24,044 nucleotides of DNA from Eggerthella sp. CAG:298. Lineage in GTDB: Bacteria > Actinomycetota > Coriobacteriia > Coriobacteriales > Eggerthellaceae. Position numbers and translations under genes: made by a program. Positions 14,318-20,823 of the stretch are shown here, one piece after another. The stretch's first letter is position 1; the number at the start of each line of letters is the position of its first letter. The stretch is from contig FR895134.1 of assembly GCA_000435675.1 (NCBI GenBank), positions 2,576-26,619 of the forward strand, written 5' to 3'. The notes below the pieces were generated by a model that worked only from the letters and a program-made list of their open reading frames with translations, was not told the DNA's origin and ran no database searches.

Positions 14318-16164
14318 TGCCGCTTCGCGTCGGCTTGCGGCCGGTTGATGTCAACCAGATCCTTCAGCATCACGGAAAGATCGAACGGTTCCTCGGAAAG
14401 CTCAATGCGCCCCGATTCGATCTTCGACACATCCAATATCTCGTTGATCAGGGACAACAGGTGCTTGCCCGAAGAGGAGATCTTCGCCAAGCAATCCTTC
14501 ACACGGTTCGTGTCGTTTATGTTTGCACCCGCAATAGCGGTCATGCCGATGATCGCATTGAGCGGCGTGCGAATGTCGTGGCTCATGTTCGAAAGGAAGC
14601 TCGTCTTGGCGGCGCTCGCGTTGTCGGCCGCATCAAGCGCGGTCTGGAGCGCCTCGCGCGCAGCAGCCTGGTGCTTGTTGAAGAGGTTCACCTGCCTGCG
14701 ATAACGCAGGAACACGATCACGATCGCGGCAATGATCACCAGGCCGATCACCAAAAGCGGCAGCGCGTAATGCCGAATCACCTCGACCAGCGAAAAGGGT
14801 GCACGCGCCTCGGAGTAGCGGATCATCGCGTTCGTGATCAGTGTGTCGTCGATCTGCTGCGTGGCCTCTTGCATGATCACCGCAAGGGTAGGGTCGTCGC
14901 GGCTCACGGCGAACGAAAAACCTTCGCTGGCCTCGAGGTATGCGGTGTTGAACGAATCGTATTCGGGGTGCTCGGCAATGAAGAGCTGCATGATGCTCGC
15001 GTTGCCGATAACGCTGTCAACCTCTCCGCGTGACATGGCCCTGAACGCCTCATCGCGCGAAGGGTAGTTTACCAGCTCCGCACTCGGGTCGTATTGCTCC
15101 AAGAACTCCTGCTGTCCAATGGCCGCTTCGGTAGAAGCCACGCGCTTGAGCACATCATCGTCGTAGTCGCCGGTGTAAGCGACCATGATGCGGTCCTCAA
15201 CGAGCGGCGTGGTCTGGTAGAGGTCTTCTTTCTCGCGCGACCACGCATCGTCATACACGGGGAAGATCACGTCGACCTCGTTGTTCTTGATGGCCTCGCG
15301 CATCGCATAGCGGCTATCGAACGCCTTCGTTTTGATGGGAATGCCCAGATACTCCTCCATGATGGGAAGCGCCGAACCCAGCACGCCGGTCGGTTTTCCC
15401 TGGTCATCGTGGCCAGAGATGGGCAGGTTGCCGGAGAGATAGCCGAGCGTGATTGACCCCTTCTCCTCGAGCCAGGCGTGTTCTTCCTTGGTAAGAGCGG
15501 TGGTCATGCCGCTGTTGGCATAGTATTTCTTCCGGTTATCCGCCAAGAAGTTCGGGTCGTTCGTCAGCAGATCCTCCTGCGCCTGATCGAGCTCGGCCAG
15601 CAGATCACCGCGGTTCTTGTTCACCGCGAAGTAGAGCGGATTGCCATCGAGTCCCATGTCCGCAGAAGAAAAGAGGAATTCCTTTTCGAGCTGGGGCGTT
15701 TTATTGATGCCAGCAACAATGTCCACTTCGCCGTTTCGCAGCGCTTCGATGGCTTCGCTGCGCGTGAGGTAGCGGTAGGTGTAATCCCATCCGGCATAGG
15801 GCGCAAGGCGCTGATAGTATTCGTAGGCGTACCCCGATTTGCGCTCGTCGTCGCCAAAGCCGTCTTGGAAGGCCGTATCGCCGTAGTAATAGCCGATGCG
15901 CACCTCTTTGCTGTTGTCTTCGGAGGAAGATTGAGCAGGCTCGGCAAAAGCTTTTTCTGCGAAAATCTCGGAATTACCTGAAGCTGTCGAAGTAGCCGAA
16001 GCTTCTGAATCTCCTGAAGTCGACAAAGCCCCCGAAACTCCTGGTATCGCGCCAAGCAACGTCCCGCCGAATATAAGCGCGCAGATAACGAGCGCCGCGA
16101 ACATCACACGACGAACAGAGATGACGCGCGTAGCGTCACGTTTTTGGGCATCCGTTGAACGCAC
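14314..16164 (-). CDS. N-terminal part of a split hybrid sensor kinase: two solute-binding domains, membrane segment, HisKA
   Basis: A 616-residue frame, starting at GTG 16164. A signal-anchor (MFAALVICALIFGGTLLGAI) is followed by two extracytoplasmic solute-binding (SBP_bac_3-type) domains, about 75-240 (VRIGYYYGDTAFQDGFGDDE) and 240-470 (SITLGYLSGNLPISG). A membrane helix (YALPLLVIGLVIIAAIVIVF) leads to a HisKA dimerisation domain with H529 in SHDIRTPLNAIIGM. The frame stops at RPQADAKRQ, exactly where the ATPase domain should begin; that domain continues in another frame at 14317 with about 30 residues missing. Such kinases sense amino acids or similar small solutes. Without an entire ATPase domain it should not phosphorylate itself. 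No convincing ribosome site for the GTG was seen. Confidence 0.85.
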   Translation of the reverse strand: MRSTDAQKRDATRVISVRRVMFAALVICALIFGGTLLGAIPGVSGALSTSGDSEASATSTASGNSEIFAEKAFAEPAQSSSEDNSKEVRIGYYYGDTAFQDGFGDDERKSGYAYEYYQRLAPYAGWDYTYRYLTRSEAIEALRNGEVDIVAGINKTPQLEKEFLFSSADMGLDGNPLYFAVNKNRGDLLAELDQAQEDLLTNDPNFLADNRKKYYANSGMTTALTKEEHAWLEEKGSITLGYLSGNLPISGHDDQGKPTGVLGSALPIMEEYLGIPIKTKAFDSRYAMREAIKNNEVDVIFPVYDDAWSREKEDLYQTTPLVEDRIMVAYTGDYDDDVLKRVASTEAAIGQQEFLEQYDPSAELVNYPSRDEAFRAMSRGEVDSVIGNASIMQLFIAEHPEYDSFNTAYLEASEGFSFAVSRDDPTLAVIMQEATQQIDDTLITNAMIRYSEARAPFSLVEVIRHYALPLLVIGLVIIAAIVIVFLRYRRQVNLFNKHQAAAREALQTALDAADNASAAKTSFLSNMSHDIRTPLNAIIGMTAIAGANINDTNRVKDCLAKISSSGKHLLSLINEILDVSKIESGRIELSEEPFDLSVMLKDLVDINRPQADAKRQ

Positions 16165-16267
16165 GAGGTAGACTCTTTCATTTTTTTGATTTCCCCTATA
16201 AGTAAGTCTAGCCTTACTGTCGCTAAAAAGTAAGCAAGATGAAAGATTTTTCGAAATTCGCCTACGG

Positions 16268-16304
16268 TATACTTACTAATGTAATAAGGAAGTTTCTTAC
16301 TAAT
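16268..16304 (+). promoter_or_regulatory. Possible fbp promoter with a direct repeat
   Basis: TATACT at 16268-16273 is a good -10 box without a clear -35. It overlaps one copy of CTTACTAAT (16272-16280), repeated at 16296-16304, with the related AAGTAAG/CTTACT words further upstream (16201-16235). These may be binding sites for a regulator in the divergent fbp/sensor-kinase intergenic region. Confidence 0.35.
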
Positions 16305-16390
16305 TAATAGGGCAGTTGAATCATTGCCAATGGTATTGCCAACCGCGCGGTGAACAGGCGCGCGTTGGCCCTCCGATGAACAGGAGAAAT

Positions 16391-18373
16391 ATGAACGCAC
16401 AGAACAAGCAGCAGCTCCAAACCCTCCATGCGCTCTATCCAACGCGTGAAGAGGCAGCCGCCGAAGTAGCGCGCCTTTCCGCGGCCGCGCATCTTCCCAA
16501 AGAAACGGAATTCTTCATCTCTGATATTCATGGCGAATTCGCCGCGTTTTCGCACATCTTGCGCAACGCTTCCGGCGGCATTCGCGAGCTCATCGATTTC
16601 GTGTTCGAGGACGGCCTTTCCGAAGACAAGAAGCGCACGCTCGCTTCGCTCGTCTATTATCCCGAAGAGCGCGTGGCTATTGATGCCGAAGCCGCGATTG
16701 ACGAATCGGCCTATTATTTCGGTGCCATCGTTGAACTGGTCGCGCTCGCGCACCCGCTCGTGCTGCGTCATACGGCCGAGCGCGTGAACGATCTGCTCCC
16801 GAAGGAATACGCTGCGCTCATCCATGCGCTGCTCGTGCATTGCCACTACGCGCACAAGCCCGAAGGCACGCCCGAGATCGCAAAGTCCTACGAGCCCGAT
16901 CTCTACGCGAATTCCCTGATTAACAGTGCTATTGAGACCGGCATCGCACCCGACATCATCGTGGCATTGGCAGAGCTCATTCAGCACCTGGCGGTCGACC
17001 ACCTGCACATGGTGGGCGATGTCTATGACCGCGGCCCGTACCCCGATCTCATCATGGAAGAGCTTATGCGCTTTCCGTCCATCGATATTCAGTGGGGCAA
17101 CCACGATGCGGTGTGGATGGGCGCGGCGCTGGGCCAGTGGGGCTGCATCGCACACGTGGTGCGCAACTGCGCGCGCTATGGCAACCTCTCCATTCTGGAA
17201 GATTCCTACGGCATCAACCTGCGTCCGCTCGCAACTTTCGCGCAAACTGCCTACGCCGAAGACCCCTGCGTGGGTTACGCCCTGAAGGGCGATCCGGGCC
17301 TTACGCCTGAAGAGCATCGCCTGAACGTGCAGATTCAGAAGGCCATGGCCATTTTGCAGTTCAAGGTGGAAGCCCAGCTCATCGATGAGTATCCTTCGTT
17401 CGACCTCGAGGATCGTAAGCAGCTTCACACCATCAAGTTCAGCTCCGAAACCGATTCGTTCGGCAATCCCACTGGAGGCACCGTCGAAGTGAGCGGCGTT
17501 GAATATGAGATCACCGACCCCGTGTTCCCTACGGTGGATTGGTCCGACCCCTACAAGCTCACATCCGAAGAAGAGGCGGTCATGACCTCGCTTGCGCAAG
17601 CCTTTATCGGTTGCGAGAAGCTCCAGCGCCACATGCAGTTCATGCTTGATGTGGGCAGCCTTTACACTATTTATAATGGCAACTTGCTCTTCCATGCCTG
17701 TGTGCCGCTGAACCCAGATGGTTCGCTCAAAGAGGTAGACGTGTTCGGCACTATCTACAAGGGCCGCGCGCTCTTCGATATATTCGACCAGTACGTGCGC
17801 GATGCGTTCTACAGCCCCGACCCTGAACTGCGCAAACGCGGCAAAGATCTTATCTGGTACATGTGGCTCGGCGCAGGTTCGCCGCTCTTCGCAAAGAGCA
17901 AAATGGCCACGTTCGAGATTTATCTGGTGGCCGATAAGGCCGCGCGCAAAGAGGTGAAGAACCCCTTCTATACGCTCTTCGACGAAGAGGCAGTCTTCGA
18001 TGGCATCTTCGAAGACTTCGGGCTCGATCCAAAAACGGCGCACATCGTATGCGGTCACGTGCCCGTGAAGGTGAAGGATGGAGAAGACCCCGTGAAGTGC
18101 AACGGCAAGGTGTTTACGATTGACGGTGGCTTTTCAAGCGCCTATCAGGGAACAACGGGTATTGCGGGCTTCACACTTATTTATAGCTCGCAGGGGTATT
18201 TCCTCGATGCGCATAAGCCGCTGCCTTCCACGCAGGAAGCGATCGATGAGCGCCTTGATATCTTCTCGGAGCGTCTCGATGTCCAGCTTGCGTCTGAGCC
18301 CATCTTGGTCGCGCAAACCGATCTGGGATCTGCCATCGAAGAGGAGATCGATGCCCTCACTATGCTCCTTTAG
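16391..18373 (+). CDS. fbp: Class III fructose-1,6-bisphosphatase
   Basis: A 660-residue enzyme, the usual length for class III FBPases (Bacillus subtilis YydE/Fbp type). It removes the 1-phosphate from fructose 1,6-bisphosphate, the committed step of gluconeogenesis, in the cytoplasm. The calcineurin-like metal-binding motifs are visible: DIHGE (D45, H47), GDVYDRG (D210) and GNHD (H238), followed by the later histidines in VCGHVPVK. The C-terminal TIDGGFSSAYQGTTGIAGFT block is typical of the family. The start at ATG 16391 (MNAQNKQQLQ) follows CAGGAGAAAT; the frame continues to 16316 but without a ribosome site. It is divergent from the split sensor kinase and followed by a palindromic repeat. 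Confidence 0.96.
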   Translation: MNAQNKQQLQTLHALYPTREEAAAEVARLSAAAHLPKETEFFISDIHGEFAAFSHILRNASGGIRELIDFVFEDGLSEDKKRTLASLVYYPEERVAIDAEAAIDESAYYFGAIVELVALAHPLVLRHTAERVNDLLPKEYAALIHALLVHCHYAHKPEGTPEIAKSYEPDLYANSLINSAIETGIAPDIIVALAELIQHLAVDHLHMVGDVYDRGPYPDLIMEELMRFPSIDIQWGNHDAVWMGAALGQWGCIAHVVRNCARYGNLSILEDSYGINLRPLATFAQTAYAEDPCVGYALKGDPGLTPEEHRLNVQIQKAMAILQFKVEAQLIDEYPSFDLEDRKQLHTIKFSSETDSFGNPTGGTVEVSGVEYEITDPVFPTVDWSDPYKLTSEEEAVMTSLAQAFIGCEKLQRHMQFMLDVGSLYTIYNGNLLFHACVPLNPDGSLKEVDVFGTIYKGRALFDIFDQYVRDAFYSPDPELRKRGKDLIWYMWLGAGSPLFAKSKMATFEIYLVADKAARKEVKNPFYTLFDEEAVFDGIFEDFGLDPKTAHIVCGHVPVKVKDGEDPVKCNGKVFTIDGGFSSAYQGTTGIAGFTLIYSSQGYFLDAHKPLPSTQEAIDERLDIFSERLDVQLASEPILVAQTDLGSAIEEEIDALTMLL

Positions 18374-18388
18374 ACACTAGGATATGTT

Positions 18389-18438
18389 GGGGGTCGGGTA
18401 ATTCGGCATATCGCAGATGTGTCGAATTACCCGACCCC
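18389..18438. repeat. Palindromic repeat after fbp, second copy of the CGAATTAC-GACCCC element
   Basis: Arms 18390-18408 (GGGGTCGGGTAATTCGGCA) and 18420-18438 (TGTCGAATTACCCGACCCC) pair with a single G-U. The sequence is closely related to the arms of the element at 6953-7045. There is no T tract, but its place directly after fbp fits a role in 3'-end formation. Confidence 0.7.
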
Positions 18439-18491
18439 TATCACCTCTATCACGGCAACGACCCCCTAGCATACAACCCCTAGCGCTCTTG

Positions 18492-18530
18492 AAAACGCAT
18501 GCCTGACGTGCGGTTTCTTAAGTCAAGACT
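18492..18530 (+). repeat. Terminator-like direct repeat, left copy flanking the PIN cassette
   Basis: This 39-base segment matches 19351-19389 at 35 of 39 positions. It contains an imperfect hairpin (AAAACGCATGCC / GACGTGCGGTTT) followed by CTTAAGTCAAGACT. It lies directly upstream of the -35 box of the toxin-antitoxin promoter. Confidence 0.8.
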
Positions 18531-18570
18531 TGTTTGTAAACGCATAAACGGCTATACTATAAATGCGTTT
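18530..18570 (+). promoter_or_regulatory. Promoter and probable operator of the PIN toxin-antitoxin operon
   Basis: TTGTTT (18530-18535), 17 bases, then TATACT (18553-18558). An inverted repeat AAACGCAT (18538-18545) / ATGCGTTT (18563-18570) embraces the -10 box, as expected for autoregulation by an antitoxin or antitoxin-toxin complex. Confidence 0.7.
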
Positions 18571-18585
18571 AGGAGTGTGATCCAA

Positions 18586-18876
18586 ATGGCAACGAAAACA
18601 TTCTCAAGCAGGGCAGACGCAGAGAAACTTGCGTATGCGGATGCGCTTGCAAAAAAGGAATATGGCATGTCGTTCGGCCAGTATTGCGGCACGGTGTTGC
18701 TCAATGGTATCGAGCAAACCGGCGAATTGCCTCGTTATAAAAATGAAGACGAGTTCGAACGGAAAAAACGAGCAATAGAATTCATGAAGAATTTCTCTTC
18801 CTATCCGCACGATGAGCGTATCGGCAGAATGACAGACGAAGAGCTTAAAGATCTTATAGCGAGTCGTTATGAATAG
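18586..18876 (+). CDS. Probable antitoxin of the PIN module (RelB/DinJ- or ribbon-helix-helix-like)
   Basis: A 96-residue protein whose start follows AGGAG (18571-18575) by ten bases. The N-terminal part, MATKTFSSRADAEKLAYADA, then LAKKEYGMSFGQYCGTVLLN, resembles the short strand-helix-helix of RelB/DinJ-type antitoxins; the C-terminal half (ERKKRAIEFMKNFSSYPHDE, TDEELKDLIASRYE) is helical and charged, suited to wrap the toxin. It overlaps the PIN toxin gene by eight bases, and the inverted repeat on its promoter fits an autoregulating antitoxin. Family call is by context and pattern; direct homologues were not checked. Confidence 0.75.
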   Translation: MATKTFSSRADAEKLAYADALAKKEYGMSFGQYCGTVLLNGIEQTGELPRYKNEDEFERKKRAIEFMKNFSSYPHDERIGRMTDEELKDLIASRYE

Positions 18877-19312
18877 AAAACTACTGGTAGATACTAATAT
18901 CTTTTTGGATGTTGCGATCGATGCGCGCGAAGAGCATGTTCCAGGAGTCCTTCTTTGGGACGAATTTCTCTATGGTGAAATAGAGGGATATGTAGCAGCA
19001 ACATCGCTCAAAGATGTTTATTACATTCTCAGCAAATATGAAGGCGAGTCTCGTTCGCGTGGTTTTATCGAGGCTATACTAAAAATCTTTCAGGTGGTAC
19101 CTGTTGATGCTCTTATTTGCAATACTGCGATCAGATCCAACGAGCCAGATTTTGAAGACGGTATCGTGCGTGAATGCGGGGAGAGCATTCCGGTAGACTT
19201 TATCATTTCTCGAGATAAAAATGCTTTTGGACGCTCGTATATCAAAAGCCTTGCAGCTCAAGAATATCTCGATTTCTTTTGCGACATCGAAGAGACTGAA
19301 CTCCCAAAATAG
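18869..19312 (+). CDS. PIN-domain ribonuclease toxin (VapC-like)
   Basis: A 147-residue PIN-domain protein. The N-terminal KLLVDTNIFLDVAI with D8 is the first acidic residue of the PIN active site; the central ATSLKDVYYILSK segment and the late ISRDKNAFGRS with D116 supply the others, with D94/D97 between them. These are Mg-dependent RNases that cut tRNA or rRNA in known VapC toxins. The pairing of PIN with a RelB-like antitoxin is common in anaerobic Actinobacteria and Firmicutes. It starts within the antitoxin's last codons (ATGA-type overlap) and has no separate ribosome site. All acidic residues expected are present, so activity is likely. Confidence 0.88.
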   Translation: MNRKLLVDTNIFLDVAIDAREEHVPGVLLWDEFLYGEIEGYVAATSLKDVYYILSKYEGESRSRGFIEAILKIFQVVPVDALICNTAIRSNEPDFEDGIVRECGESIPVDFIISRDKNAFGRSYIKSLAAQEYLDFFCDIEETELPK

Positions 19313-19314
19313 AA

Positions 19315-19337
19315 GACGAACCACCCGGTCGTCCGTC
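19315..19337. terminator. Short hairpin of the GACAAAC family after the PIN toxin
   Basis: The 23 bases begin GACGAACCACCCGG and end in CGTCCGTC. The minus strand pairs better than the plus strand, with one mismatch near the loop. It is a member of the same hairpin family as 1991-2024 and 20016-20044. Confidence 0.45.
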
Positions 19338-19350
19338 ACTTTCGAGAACT

Positions 19351-19389
19351 AAAACGCACGTCTGACGTGCGTTTTCTTATGTCAAGACT
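19351..19389 (+). terminator. Terminator and right copy of the repeat flanking the PIN cassette
   Basis: AAAACGCACGTC (19351-19362), T, GACGTGCGTTTT (19364-19375) is a perfect 12-base palindrome followed by CTTAT, a plausible terminator for the PIN operon. The 39 bases match 18492-18530 at 35 positions. Confidence 0.8.
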
Positions 19390-19515
19390 CAATCATTTCA
19401 GATTTATAGCTTTGTTGCTAATGAGAGCGCAACTACGTGCGGCATGGCAGTGGTGTCACAGATCTTGAGCTGGTAGGTTGTCTCTAAATTAAGCTAAAAC
19501 AGAATTCAACCCCTA

Positions 19516-19836
19516 TTAAAGTGTGGTGAGCGCTTCGAGGGGCTGGACAGCCTCGATCTCGGCACGATGAAGTTCTAAAGAATTCCAAATATCTACTTTA
19601 GCCTGCATATTCATCCAGAATTGTGGGGTAGTTCCAAACAAGCGACCAAGCTTCAGACACATTTCTGGGCTAAGGTTTCTGCGCTCGCGCACGATATCGT
19701 TCACGGTCTGTCGAGTAACGCCAAGCTTTTCGGCAAGTTTTGCCACGCTCAGATCGAGCTCAGGCATATAGTCTTCGCGCAAAAATTCCCCAGGATGAAT
19801 AGGCTTCCGGGAAACAACGATCATATCTTTGCTCAT
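19516..19836 (-). CDS. higA: HigA-type antitoxin (XRE family)
   Basis: A 106-residue HigA. The N-terminal RKPIHPGEFLREDYMPEL is diagnostic for this antitoxin branch, and LSVAKLAEKLGVTRQTVNDI is a classical Cro/CI helix-turn-helix, followed by RERRNLSPEMCLKLGRLFGT and FWMNMQAKVDIWN, the dimerisation part. HigA binds and blocks the HigB RNase and represses the operon. The start is ATG 19836 behind AAAGGAGCCTTTT. It is the last of three genes on the minus strand (HigB, small protein, HigA); the preceding small gene ends 15 bases upstream. It is convergent with the PIN module. Confidence 0.92.
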   Translation of the reverse strand: MSKDMIVVSRKPIHPGEFLREDYMPELDLSVAKLAEKLGVTRQTVNDIVRERRNLSPEMCLKLGRLFGTTPQFWMNMQAKVDIWNSLELHRAEIEAVQPLEALTTL

Positions 19837-19851
19837 AAAAGGCTCCTTTAG

Positions 19852-20004
19852 CTAAGACGACGAATTATCAGGTAGATTGTCGTCTTTAGTTCGATCTGGT
19901 TTTCGCTTGAAATAATCGATTGCGCAAGTGTCTAGATTAGGGTGCAGTAGCTTTTCGATATAAGGATTGGATTTGGCATCCGTGAAATCATATTCAGCTT
20001 TCAT
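19852..20004 (-). CDS. Small antitoxin-like protein between higB and higA, possibly truncated
   Basis: A 50-residue protein beginning MKAEYDFTDAKSNPYIEKL and containing LDTCAIDYFKRK. That pattern (xxEYDFxxAxxNPY, then LDxxxIDYFK) is that of short CopG/ribbon-helix-helix antitoxins, which normally go on for some 25 residues with a GIPYQTLINxYL helix. Here the sequence after DYFK turns hydrophilic (PDRTKDDNLPDNSSS) and ends, so the second helix appears lost. The start is ATG 20004 with GGAGG at 20015-20011; an in-frame extension to 20043 would run through the hairpin between genes and is rejected. It may be a remnant, or a short extra component of the HigBA operon. Confidence 0.6.
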   Translation of the reverse strand: MKAEYDFTDAKSNPYIEKLLHPNLDTCAIDYFKRKPDRTKDDNLPDNSSS

Positions 20005-20015
20005 GATGAACCTCC

Positions 20016-20044
20016 AATGACAAACTACCCGGTAGGCCGTCATT
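20016..20044 (-). other. Intercistronic hairpin in the higB operon
   Basis: On the minus strand AATGACGGCCTACC, loop CGG, then GGTAGTTTGTCATT pairs over 13 positions with one mismatch and two G-U pairs. It starts at the higB stop codon and abuts the GGAGG ribosome site of the small gene, so it could adjust the ratio of toxin to antitoxin by partial termination, mRNA processing or blocking of ribosomes. Confidence 0.55.
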
Positions 20045-20325
20045 TAATGGTAGTCGCAAATTTCGACATCGTAGACACCTTCTGTCTCAAAGCGAAAACA
20101 GATGCACCATTGGTCATTAATAGATATGGCGAACTGCCCTTTCCTGTCGCCCTTTAAGGCATGCAGTCTGTTTCCAGGAGGCAGCCTTAAATCAAGTATG
20201 TCTTCAGCGTTATCAATATATTCAAGTTTTCGAAGAGCCCTTCTGATCAGATTTGCAGGCAGCTTTTTGCTTTCCCCATCTTCAAATAAGAGGCGAGTGT
20301 CGCTATCTGCAAACGTTTTGATCAT
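20044..20325 (-). CDS. higB: HigB-type RNase toxin (RelE superfamily)
   Basis: A 93-residue HigB: MIKTFADSDTRLLFEDGESK, LRKLEYIDNAEDILDLRLPP, NRLHALKGDRKGQFAISIND, then QWCICFRFETEGVYDVEICD-YH. The RLHxLKGDxKGxxxxSINxxWxxxFRF block and the terminal DYH are hallmarks of the family, a ribosome-dependent mRNA endonuclease. The start is ATG 20325 behind AAAGGTTCTT; 14 more codons upstream in the same frame would run through the promoter/operator and are rejected. Toxin comes first, as in other higBA operons. Confidence 0.93.
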   Translation of the reverse strand: MIKTFADSDTRLLFEDGESKKLPANLIRRALRKLEYIDNAEDILDLRLPPGNRLHALKGDRKGQFAISINDQWCICFRFETEGVYDVEICDYH

Positions 20326-20345
20326 AAGAACCTTTCGACCTATGA

Positions 20346-20374
20346 ATTGTAATATGTAGCGTGACACGTTACAA
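20346..20374 (-). promoter_or_regulatory. higB operon promoter with an operator in the spacer
   Basis: On the minus strand TTGTAA (20374-20369), a 17-base spacer and TACAAT (20351-20346). The near-perfect palindrome TGTAGCGTGACACGTTACA (20355-20373) fills the spacer and overlaps the -35, where a HigA dimer would block polymerase. Confidence 0.72.
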
Positions 20375-20755
20375 GAACGTCACATGAATGTGAACAGAAC
20401 ACCATTTTTATATTTTCCGGGATTAGATGAAAAACTACTAAGCACATCGTTGTCTTCTGCTGGTGGTTTTTGTCCTCTCCGAGCGCTCATTATGACGCTT
20501 GATGCGATCGTTACTCGATCCGGCAATCGCACTTGAGCCGTGTTGTCTCTTTAAAACTGGATGCGATCTAGTTTTAAACACTCGATTCTCAAGACTCAAG
20601 CAAATTCAAATTTTCTGATTTCGATCTTAGCTAGATTTCTACGCTTTGGTAAAAACTTCTCTTTTTGTTAAATAATCGGAAGTAATTTATGTAAACAATC
20701 GAAAAATTGTAATTAAACGGTTGCAAAATAAAAAATTTCTCTATAATAAAAAAAG

Positions 20756-20796
20756 TTCAGAAATAAAGCTTGTATAATTTCTGAATATGCTATAAT
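20756..20796 (+). promoter_or_regulatory. fic promoter with inverted repeat
   Basis: TATAAT at 20791-20796 is the likely -10; TTGTAT (20770-20775) is a possible -35 with a 15-base spacer. An inverted repeat TTCAGAAAT (20756-20764) / ATTTCTGAA (20777-20785) covers the -35 and spacer, fitting autoregulation by the wing-helix domain of the Fic protein. Confidence 0.55.
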
Positions 20797-20823
20797 AACG
20801 GAAGAGGAAACAGCGGTTAGTGC

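Larger units (their letters stand above)
20326..20823. other. AT-rich intergenic region between higB and fic
   Basis: About 500 bases without a gene. It contains the divergent higB promoter at the left, a perfect inverted repeat TTTAAAACT (20550-20558) / AGTTTTAAA (20570-20578), and an increasingly AT-rich run from 20600 leading into the fic promoter. Composition is clearly different from the housekeeping genes in this window. Confidence 0.65.

Noticed and set aside
13067..14704. 545-codon open frame on the plus strand
   Set aside because: Antisense of the sensor kinase; composition rich in His, Arg and Leu and no recognisable domain.
16304..18058. 584-codon open frame on the minus strand
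   Set aside because: It mirrors the fbp gene; long antisense frames arise from its codon bias. The protein resembles no family while fbp is unambiguous.
18389..20044. CRISPR array from repeated palindromes
   Set aside because: The repeats are irregularly spaced, differ in sequence, and no regular repeat-spacer pattern or cas gene exists.
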